Assembly: GCA_038323835.1 (NCBI GenBank)
Contig: JBBQHI010000006.1
Location: 1-64,000, forward strand
DNA: 64,000 bases
Direction: 5' to 3'
Origin: JACVRW01 sp038323835
GTDB lineage: Bacteria > Actinomycetota > Thermoleophilia > Solirubrobacterales > Thermoleophilaceae
This document shows, in pieces, positions 58,257 through 64,000 of the stretch. The position numbers were made by a program, and so were the translations under genes. The notes beneath the pieces were generated by a model that saw only the letters and a list, made by a program, of their open reading frames with translations, did not search any database and had not been told where the DNA came from. Every line of letters starts with the position of its first letter. Position 1 is the first letter of the stretch.

Positions 58257-58930
58257 TGGAGGCCGCCTTCAAGCCGCCCATGCCGGGGCTGGACGCGGTG
58301 AAGCCGCGAATGCGCGGCGTGATCCACCAGTGGTCCTTCTTCGTGGCCCTGGTGGCCGGGGCGGTGCTGGTGGTGCTGGCGCCGTCGGGGCGGGCCACCG
58401 CGGCGGCGGCGATCTACGCGGCGGCGCTTGCGGGCCTGCTCGGCACGAGCGCCCTGTACCACCGGGTCACCTGGCGCCCCGCGGCTCGCGCCTGGATGCG
58501 CCGCCTCGACCACTCGATGATCTTCGTGCTGATCGCGGGCACCTACACGCCGTTCGCGGTGCTGGTGCTCACCGGCCCGACGCGCACCGTCGTGCTGGTC
58601 GGCGTCTGGGCCGGTGCACTGGCAGGCATCGTGTTCTGCATGGTGTGGATACGGGCGCCCAACTGGCTGTCCGCGACGTCCTACGTGGCCCTCGGCTGGT
58701 GCGCGGTCGTGGCCTTCCCGCAGATCTTCCAGCACGCCGGCGCCGGCGCCGGGGTGCTGCTCCTGGCCGGGGGTGCGGCCTACACCGCCGGCGCCGTGGT
58801 CTACGCGCGCCAGCGACCGGACCCGAGTCCCGCCGTCTTCGGCTACCACGAGGTGTTCCACGTGCTCGTGGTGGTGGCCGCCCTCACCCACTTCGTGGCG
58901 GTGGCCGCCTTCGCCTTACCAGCGGGATAG
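58256..58930 (+). CDS. Hemolysin III family membrane protein (PAQR-like)
   Basis: 224 residues with seven helices. It has RGVIHQWSFFVALVAGA, GTSALYHRVTW, WMRRLDHSMIFVLIAGTYTPF and FGYHEVFHVLVVVAALTH, with the Ser, Asp and His residues that bind zinc in PAQR proteins. Function in bacteria is probably membrane-lipid or ceramidase-like, not toxin. Coupled to the acyl-CoA dehydrogenase by TGATG. Confidence 0.92.
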   Translation: MEAAFKPPMPGLDAVKPRMRGVIHQWSFFVALVAGAVLVVLAPSGRATAAAAIYAAALAGLLGTSALYHRVTWRPAARAWMRRLDHSMIFVLIAGTYTPFAVLVLTGPTRTVVLVGVWAGALAGIVFCMVWIRAPNWLSATSYVALGWCAVVAFPQIFQHAGAGAGVLLLAGGAAYTAGAVVYARQRPDPSPAVFGYHEVFHVLVVVAALTHFVAVAAFALPAG

Positions 58931-58940
58931 CCGGCAGCGC

Positions 58941-59040
58941 CCAGGTAGGAGCGGAGCCCGATCGGTGATCGGGCGAGCACCGCACCATGCCGAGGTAGGA
59001 GCGGAGCCCGATCGGTGATCGGGCGAGCACCGCACCATGC
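58941..59040 (+). repeat. REP-like intergenic repeat, copy 8, exact tandem duplication
   Basis: Two 50-base units (58941-58990 and 58991-59040) differ at one base only. Each has the perfect hairpin GCCCGATC-GGT-GATCGGGC. They fill the gap between the convergent stops at 58930 and 59041. The near identity shows a recent duplication. Confidence 0.9.
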
Positions 59041-60549
59041 CTAACTCCGGTACAGCTCGCCGTGGAAGCCGTACGGGATGTGGTGCGGCACCTCGGCGCG
59101 CGCGATCTCCGTGAAGGAGCGGGCGTCGAGCACGAGCAGGAAGGAGCGCCGGCGGCGGGTGTCGAGCACCACCGACAGCGCCACACCGTCGTCCTCGCGG
59201 CGCGGGTGGGGGCGCGGCACGAACACCGCCTCGCCCGGGTAGCAGCCCTTCTCCCGCCACACCTGGGCGTCACCCCGCTCGACGTCGATCTTCACGAGCT
59301 GGTCCACGTATCCGCTGGTGCGGTGGTCGCGCATGCTGATCCCGTAGGCGAAGCGGTAGGGGCGCGCGTTGGCGTGCCCGTAGTTGATCCGCGGCAACTC
59401 GATCGGCTCCTCGGCCAGCTTTCGCATCCGAACCCGGCCGCGCCCCAGGTCGAGCTCGTAGCGCCGCAGCTCGGCCAGCGGCGCGGGGCGGCCCCGGCCG
59501 CGGAGCCTCTCCAGGTACAGCGCGTCGATCACGTCCGGGTCGTCGTAGCCGCAGAGGTCGAGGTGGATCTTCCCGTTGCGCTCGAAGGCGTTCACGTGGT
59601 GGAAGGTGAAGAGCGGGTCGGTCTCGAGCCGCCGGACCCGCCCGCTGCGGCGGTCCACCACGTGGAAGGTGGTGCCGCGGGAGGGCTTCCAGCGGAAGTT
59701 GCGGATGAAGGGCTCCCAGTCGGTGATGATCTTCAGCGGGTCCACCACGAACGGTGACTCGGTGAGGATCACGTAGCGCTCGGTGAGCCCGAAGGAGTGC
59801 ATGTAGGCCGGCTCCGGGCGCGGGATCGAGGCCAGGAGCCGAGGGGTGCGCGTGCCGCGTGCAGCCTTCACCTCGTAGCGGGAGGGCGGGATCAGCGGGA
59901 TGTCGTAGAACACCCGGCGGTCGCCCGGCAGCCGGTGTGGATGCACGGTCTCGATGCGCCCGAGCGGCGGCTCCGGCCCGAGCACTCCGAGCGTGCGCAG
60001 GGTGTGGGGGTCGAACCGCACCGGGAGGCCCACCTCGGTGAGCCCGATGAAGTGCTTCGCGATATGCCCGACATGCACGTTGGCGTTGGGCACCTTGGCC
60101 AGCGAGAAGGTGGCCTGCGCGCCGTTGAAGATCGCGGGGCAGGGATCGGTGGCGAACTCGGAGTAGCGGATGATGCCCTCCTCCTTCGCCGCCCGGTAGG
60201 CCGAGCTGCGGAGGAAGCGGTTGGCGTACCCCACCCGGCCCTGGCCGATGGTGAACGCGTGCAGCATCCCGAGGCCGTCGAACCAGTGGTTGAAGGTGCG
60301 GTCCCCGACATCGAACTGGGCCGGGCCGTTCCGGACGAGGGTGCCCTGCAGCCACTGCGGCAGCCGGCCATCCACGTCCAGGCGGCCGATCCGCACCTCT
60401 CGGCGCAGGTCCTCGAAGCCGAGCCTCCAGTCGGCCCGGGCCGCGGCCCCCGCCGTGCCCGGCTGCAAGATGCCCGCTCCCGCGGCGAGCGCGGCCGCGC
60501 CCAGACCGCGCCGGATGAGGGTGCGACGGGTGAGCTGAGGGCCGGTCAC
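59041..60549 (-). CDS. Carotenoid oxygenase family protein, Tat-exported
   Basis: 502 residues from GTG 60549. N-terminal TRRTLIRRGLGAAALAAGAG is a twin-arginine signal, so the folded enzyme is probably exported. The seven-bladed propeller supplies four iron His: ETVHPHRLPGD, PAYMHSFGLTERYVIL, FTFHHVNAFERNGKIHLD and HIPYGFHGELY. It cleaves a carotenoid, apocarotenoid or stilbene double bond with O2. There are no carotenoid synthesis genes nearby. Export through Tat is unusual for this family. Confidence 0.9.
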   Translation of the reverse strand: MTGPQLTRRTLIRRGLGAAALAAGAGILQPGTAGAAARADWRLGFEDLRREVRIGRLDVDGRLPQWLQGTLVRNGPAQFDVGDRTFNHWFDGLGMLHAFTIGQGRVGYANRFLRSSAYRAAKEEGIIRYSEFATDPCPAIFNGAQATFSLAKVPNANVHVGHIAKHFIGLTEVGLPVRFDPHTLRTLGVLGPEPPLGRIETVHPHRLPGDRRVFYDIPLIPPSRYEVKAARGTRTPRLLASIPRPEPAYMHSFGLTERYVILTESPFVVDPLKIITDWEPFIRNFRWKPSRGTTFHVVDRRSGRVRRLETDPLFTFHHVNAFERNGKIHLDLCGYDDPDVIDALYLERLRGRGRPAPLAELRRYELDLGRGRVRMRKLAEEPIELPRINYGHANARPYRFAYGISMRDHRTSGYVDQLVKIDVERGDAQVWREKGCYPGEAVFVPRPHPRREDDGVALSVVLDTRRRRSFLLVLDARSFTEIARAEVPHHIPYGFHGELYRS

Positions 60550-60731
60550 CGCCGCGATCCTCTCACCTGGGCCCACCTGCGCGCGGCGGGCCCTCCCCGC
60601 GAGGCATTACCAACCCCTTACCAAGTCCTGCGATTGCCCTGGCCCGGGCCTGGGCAGCGCCTGGCCGCTCTCACCGATGCTTGCCGAGCGCATCGAAACC
60701 GGTGCGGGAATCGGAGACAAGGAGAGCTTCA

Positions 60732-61313
60732 ATGCGTAAGACAGTGACCGGGCTTCTCACGGTGATCCTGGTGGGCGTGTTCGCCGCGGTGGTGTTCGCG
60801 TCGGTGGATTCCTCGAGCGGGACGCCCGCCGGAACCACGAGCGAGGACCAGACGACCACGACCGGAACCGGCACCACGACGAGCGAGGACCAGACGACCA
60901 CGACCGGAACCGGCACCACGACGAGCGAGGACCAGACGACCACGACCGGAACCGGCACCACGACGACCGAGGACCGGGCGAAGCGCCACGAGGACCGCGG
61001 TGCCCGCCGTGAGGACCGGCGCAACGACCGCCGCGACGACCGTGCACATCAGGCAGGCGAGGACATCTCCGGTTCGTGCGACGAGGCCGAGCACGCCAAC
61101 GACCCTCGCTGCACCGGTGCTCCCGGCAAGGCCGAGGACCACCATCAGGTGGAGGCCCGTGACGACCACGGCGCCGACGACGGCGCGGTCGATGACCACT
61201 CCGGTCCGGGACGTGGCGGCGATGATGGAGCCGATGACCACTCGGGCTCCGGCCAGGGTGGCGCCGGTGACGACGACAGCTCCGGCCACGGTGGTGGCGG
61301 CAGCGACGACTGA
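60732..61313 (+). CDS. Secreted Thr-rich repeat protein with acidic/His-rich tail
   Basis: 193 residues; AAGGAG lies seven bases before ATG 60732. Signal/anchor segment MRKTVTGLLTVILVGVFAAV. Then three exact repeats of a 14-residue unit (SEDQTTTTGTGTTT), an Arg/Asp-rich stretch, and a low-complexity Asp/His/Gly tail (ADDHSGSGQGGAGDDDSS). No fold is expected; it could be a glycosylated spacer or metal-binding wall protein. A terminator follows. Confidence 0.7.
   Translation: MRKTVTGLLTVILVGVFAAVVFASVDSSSGTPAGTTSEDQTTTTGTGTTTSEDQTTTTGTGTTTSEDQTTTTGTGTTTTEDRAKRHEDRGARREDRRNDRRDDRAHQAGEDISGSCDEAEHANDPRCTGAPGKAEDHHQVEARDDHGADDGAVDDHSGPGRGGDDGADDHSGSGQGGAGDDDSSGHGGGGSDD
60841..60966 (+). repeat. 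Three perfect 42-base tandem repeats
   Basis: Units start at 60841, 60883 and 60925 and are identical at DNA level, encoding the 14-residue Thr-rich unit. Perfect identity implies recent expansion and possible length variation between strains. Confidence 0.9.
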
Positions 61314-61330
61314 CCCGAGGCGGTAGCGCG

Positions 61331-61370
61331 CGCCGGGGCGGCCCCACGCCGCCCCGGCGCCCGCGTTTTT
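61331..61370 (+). terminator. Intrinsic terminator
   Basis: CGCCGGGGCGGC-CCCAC-GCCGCCCCGGCG, a perfect 12-base stem, followed within six bases by TTTTT (61366-61370). It lies 17 bases past the repeat-protein stop and 30 bases before the response regulator. This is the only hairpin seen in the window with a T-tract. Confidence 0.85.
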
Positions 61371-61400
61371 GCAGCGGGTCCTACGCCTAGCATCTGATCG

Positions 61401-62129
61401 ATGGCCACCGGCAGACCGACCGTCCTCATGGTCGAGGACGAGAGCTCCATCACCGAGCCTCTTGCCGAGGCGCTGGAGCGCGAGGGCTTCGACACCAGGG
61501 TGGCCGGCACCGTGGCCGGCGCTCTCGAGGAGGCGCGCCGGGAGCTGCCCGACCTGGTGCTGCTGGACGTGATGCTGCCCGACGGCTCCGGCTACGACGT
61601 GTGTCGCGAGCTCCGCCGCGACAGCACCGTGCCGATCATCATGCTCACCGCGCGCGGGGAGGAGACCGACCGTGTGGTGGGTCTCGAGCTCGGCGCGGAC
61701 GACTACGTGGTGAAGCCCTTCAGCGCGCGTGAGGTGGTGGCCCGCATCAGAGCGGTGCTGCGCCGCAGCACGGGGCGGACGCCCGAGCAGGCGACGGGCG
61801 AGCCCTTTGAGGTGGGCGGCCTGAGACTCCACCCCGACCGCCGCACCGCGGTGCTCGCCGGCTCCGAGCTCGACCTGACCCGGCGGGAGTTCGACCTGCT
61901 CGAGCTGTTGATGCGCGAGGCGGGATCGGTGATCACGCGCGAACGGCTGATCGACGAGGTGTGGGACACCAACTGGTACGGCTCCACCAAGACGCTTGAC
62001 GTGCACGTGTCCAGCCTGCGCCGCAAGCTCGGGGACGACTCGGCCGAGCCCAGGTTCATCCACACGGTCCGGGGGGTGGGCTTCCGGCTGGCGGGCGGGG
62101 ACGAGCTCGGGGAGGGGCCGGTCCGGTGA
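61401..62129 (+). CDS. OmpR/PhoB-type response regulator
   Basis: 242 residues. Receiver domain with acidic pocket VEDE (12-14), phospho-acceptor Asp56 (LLDVMLPDGSG), Thr83 and Lys105 (VVKPF). The C-terminal winged helix is DLTRREFDLLELLMREAGSVITRERLIDEVW, ending in STKTLDVHVSSLRRKLGDD and VRGVGFRLA. Similar to MtrA/RegX3-like regulators. It is coupled (GTGA) to the histidine kinase. Confidence 0.95.
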   Translation: MATGRPTVLMVEDESSITEPLAEALEREGFDTRVAGTVAGALEEARRELPDLVLLDVMLPDGSGYDVCRELRRDSTVPIIMLTARGEETDRVVGLELGADDYVVKPFSAREVVARIRAVLRRSTGRTPEQATGEPFEVGGLRLHPDRRTAVLAGSELDLTRREFDLLELLMREAGSVITRERLIDEVWDTNWYGSTKTLDVHVSSLRRKLGDDSAEPRFIHTVRGVGFRLAGGDELGEGPVR

Positions 62130-63544
62130 GCACACGGACGCGGCTGCTGGCCGCGTTCGCCTACGTGCTGGTGCTGGTGATCGTGGCCCTGGAGGTGCCG
62201 CTGGCGCTGAACCTCTCGCGACGCGTGGACTCAGAGATCAAGAGCGAGGCTCAGGGGCAGGCCGCCGTGCTCGCGGCCAGCGTGTCCGGAAGGCTTCAGG
62301 ACCGGACGCAGCTCCAGACCGTCCTCCGGCGGGCCGCGGCGGACCTCGGAGGAAGGGTGATCGTGGTCGGCTCGCGCGGGCGGCTGCTCGCCGACTCGGC
62401 CGGGTCCGGGCTGGGCTCGGCGTCCTACGCGAGCCGGCCGGAGATCGCCCGGGCCCTGCGCGGGGAGGCCGGCCAGGGCACGCGCCACAGCGACACCCTC
62501 GGGGAGGACGTCCTCTTCACCGCGGTTCCCGTGATCCGCGGCGCCCGCACCGTCGGCGCGGTGCGCGTGACACAGAGCGTGGACGCGGTGCAGCGAGAGG
62601 TGAGGAACGACACGCTGGCGCTCGTCGGCGTGGGCGCGCTCGCACTGCTGCTCGGGCTGGGAGTGGCCTGGCTGCTCGCGGGCTCGCTGGCCCGCCCGCT
62701 GCGCGCGCTGGCCCGCACGGCGCGCACGGTGGCCGACGGGGACCTCGATGCGCGGGCGGCCCCCGAGGGGTCGAGCGAGCAGCGCGCGGTGGCGTCCGCC
62801 TTCAACCACATGACCGACCGCCTCGGGCGCAGCCTGCGCGCCCAGCGGGAGTTCGTGGCCAACGCCTCGCACCAGCTTCGAACGCCGCTCACCGGCCTGC
62901 GGCTTCGGCTGGAGGCGGCAGAGCTGAAGACCAGCGACCCGGACGTGCGGCGCGAGCTCGCCGCCGCCGAGCGGGAGACCGTGCGCCTGGCGGAGCTGCT
63001 CACCCGCCTGCTCACGCTCGTGCGGGAGTCCGAGGCCGAGGAGGGAGAGCTGCTCGACCTCGGGGAGGAGGCTGCGGCCGCTCACCGGCGCTGGGAGGGA
63101 CCGGCGGAGCGCTCGGGCCATGACCTGCGGCTCGAGCCGCGCGACGGAGTGGTCGCCCGCTCCTCCCGCGCGGACGTGGCGGCCATCCTCGACAACCTGG
63201 TGGAGAACGCGCTCAACTACTCGCCCGCGGGAACCACGGTCACGATCGCGCCCGCCGGCGACGCCGCGTGGGCGCGGGTGAGCGTGAGCGATGAGGGGCC
63301 CGGCGTCGGCGCCGCCGAGGGGGCGCGGGTGTTCGAGCGCTTCTACCGCGGCAGCGGGAGCACGGGCACCGAGGGCACCGGCCTGGGCCTGGCCGTGGTG
63401 GAGGCGCTGGCCCGGCGCTGGGGTGGCGAGGCCTCGCTGGCCAGTCGCGACCCCCGCGGCGCGCGTGCCGAGGTGCGGCTCCCGGCCGCCCCCTTGCCCG
63501 CCCCTGACCGTGAGCTTGACAAGGCCTTACCCGGCGCGGGTTAG
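62126..63544 (+). CDS. Sensor histidine kinase
   Basis: 472 residues. Two membrane helices (about 8-30 and 165-187) enclose a sensor domain of about 135 residues; HAMP follows (LARPLRALARTARTVADGDL). The dimerisation domain has FVANASHQLRTPLTGLRLRLE with His249, and the ATPase has DNLVENALNYSP (N box), VSDEGPGVG (G1) and GTGLGLAVVEALARRWGG (G2). It is cognate to the regulator it overlaps. The signal is unknown. Confidence 0.95.
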   Translation: MSTRTRLLAAFAYVLVLVIVALEVPLALNLSRRVDSEIKSEAQGQAAVLAASVSGRLQDRTQLQTVLRRAAADLGGRVIVVGSRGRLLADSAGSGLGSASYASRPEIARALRGEAGQGTRHSDTLGEDVLFTAVPVIRGARTVGAVRVTQSVDAVQREVRNDTLALVGVGALALLLGLGVAWLLAGSLARPLRALARTARTVADGDLDARAAPEGSSEQRAVASAFNHMTDRLGRSLRAQREFVANASHQLRTPLTGLRLRLEAAELKTSDPDVRRELAAAERETVRLAELLTRLLTLVRESEAEEGELLDLGEEAAAAHRRWEGPAERSGHDLRLEPRDGVVARSSRADVAAILDNLVENALNYSPAGTTVTIAPAGDAAWARVSVSDEGPGVGAAEGARVFERFYRGSGSTGTEGTGLGLAVVEALARRWGGEASLASRDPRGARAEVRLPAAPLPAPDRELDKALPGAG

Positions 63545-63553
63545 CCTCGAGCG

Positions 63554-64000
63554 ATGGCTCCGAGCCGAATTCTTCGCAACATCGCGCTGGGCGTGGCCGG
63601 CCTGGCCGCGGCCGTGGGCATCGGCCTGGCCGCCAACACGATCTCGGGAGATACCGTGGGCCTCTCGGCCCAGCCACTGAAGGCCGGCGAGACCCTGGCC
63701 CCGCCGGCGGCCCGCACAGGTGACGCCGACCGCGCGCGCGAGCGGCGCCGGCGCGCGCGCCGCGCCCGGCAGTCCGCCGGCGGCGCCGACGCGCCGGTGG
63801 CCTCGCCGCCGGCGTCGGTGCCCGCCCCGGCTCCGGCTCCGGCCGGGGACGACCACGTCGGCGGAGTGGAGCCCGGGGACGACCGCGGCGGGTCCGGCTC
63901 CGGGTCGGGCTCGGGCAGCTCGGGCTCCGGGTCCGGCAGCGGCTCGAGCGGCTCGAGCGAGGGCGGCCCCCCCGGCGGGTCGGGCGGCGGCGGGTCCGAC
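63554..64000 (+). CDS. Membrane-anchored Gly/Ser-rich protein (cut by window end)
   Basis: ATG 63554 begins MAPSRILRNIALGVAGLAAA, a membrane anchor or signal, then a Pro/Ala-rich and Arg-rich segment (RARERRRRARRARQ), then a Gly-Ser repeat stretch running to the last base. 149 codons are seen with no stop. It follows the histidine kinase by nine bases and may belong to its operon. No domain is recognisable. Confidence 0.65.
   Translation, partial: MAPSRILRNIALGVAGLAAAVGIGLAANTISGDTVGLSAQPLKAGETLAPPAARTGDADRARERRRRARRARQSAGGADAPVASPPASVPAPAPAPAGDDHVGGVEPGDDRGGSGSGSGSGSSGSGSGSGSSGSSEGGPPGGSGGGGSD

Noticed and set aside
58941..59040. Possible CRISPR repeats
   Set aside because: Two adjoining copies without spacers, belonging to the dispersed hairpin family; no cas genes.
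1..64000. Insertion sequences, prophage, tRNA or rRNA genes
   Set aside because: No transposase, integrase, phage structural gene, or tRNA/rRNA-like sequence was recognised on either strand; short tRNAs could still be missed by eye.

Overview
The window is very GC-rich (about 70 % or more by eye), with strong third-position G/C, many GTG starts and chains of genes joined by 1- to 4-base stop/start overlaps. Together with Ser/Thr kinases fused to beta-propellers, FHA proteins, a class III cyclase with an ATPase module, PQQ-type sugar dehydrogenases and a CYTH-CHAD pair, this points to a chromosome of a soil actinobacterium of the Thermoleophilia/Solirubrobacterales type. That assignment is inference from gene style, not from a marker gene. 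No rRNA, tRNA, CRISPR array, transposase, phage gene or replication origin was seen.

1-16 kb is a signalling and cell-surface sugar block. It holds the end of a membrane protein with a CHRD-like outer domain (probably a kinase, start outside the window), a Ser/Thr kinase with a seven-bladed extracellular propeller, and a GH15 glucosidase coupled to a cyclic-nucleotide-binding protein. An exopolysaccharide operon follows (GT39, cellulose-synthase-like GT2, GH8 lipoprotein). Then comes a minus-strand operon of class III cyclase/ATPase/FHA, FHA-winged-helix protein and soluble kinase, divergent from a twin-FHA kinase.

16-26 kb carries a secreted TIM-barrel hydrolase, a TetR regulator with a clear operator in front of a secreted copper protein, an alpha/beta hydrolase, CYTH and CHAD genes, an alkaline phosphatase remnant and an ABC exporter. 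25.8-33.7 kb has a MarR regulator with two coupled MFS exporters, a SnoaL/amidohydrolase/DUF59 operon, an HxlR regulator, a GST and a DUF899 protein, with broken pieces of an enoyl-CoA hydratase and a CPA1 antiporter between them. 33.7-34.65 kb is a gene graveyard: scarred remnants of a GH10 xylanase, a hemerythrin and a GGDEF protein around a large perfect palindrome.

34.7-51.4 kb is rich in secreted enzymes: a lipoprotein esterase, a GH31 glycosidase, two PQQ-type dehydrogenases (one of about 1430 residues with PKD, BACON-like and LamG domains), a TIM-barrel protein and a PLC-like phosphodiesterase. It also holds a P450, a crotonase, a thioesterase, a PLP deaminase and a DEAD-box helicase with a structured leader. 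51.5-64 kb continues with an HNH nuclease, an aldo/keto reductase, a peroxiredoxin, a PucR regulator divergent from an acyl-CoA dehydrogenase, a hemolysin III protein, a carotenoid oxygenase, a secreted repeat protein and an OmpR-type two-component system.

Two genome-scale signals stand out. A REP-like intergenic repeat of about 45 bases occurs at eight loci, five of them between convergent stop codons. Several well-conserved genes lack any ATG/GTG/TTG start and appear to begin at CTG or ATA overlapping the upstream stop.
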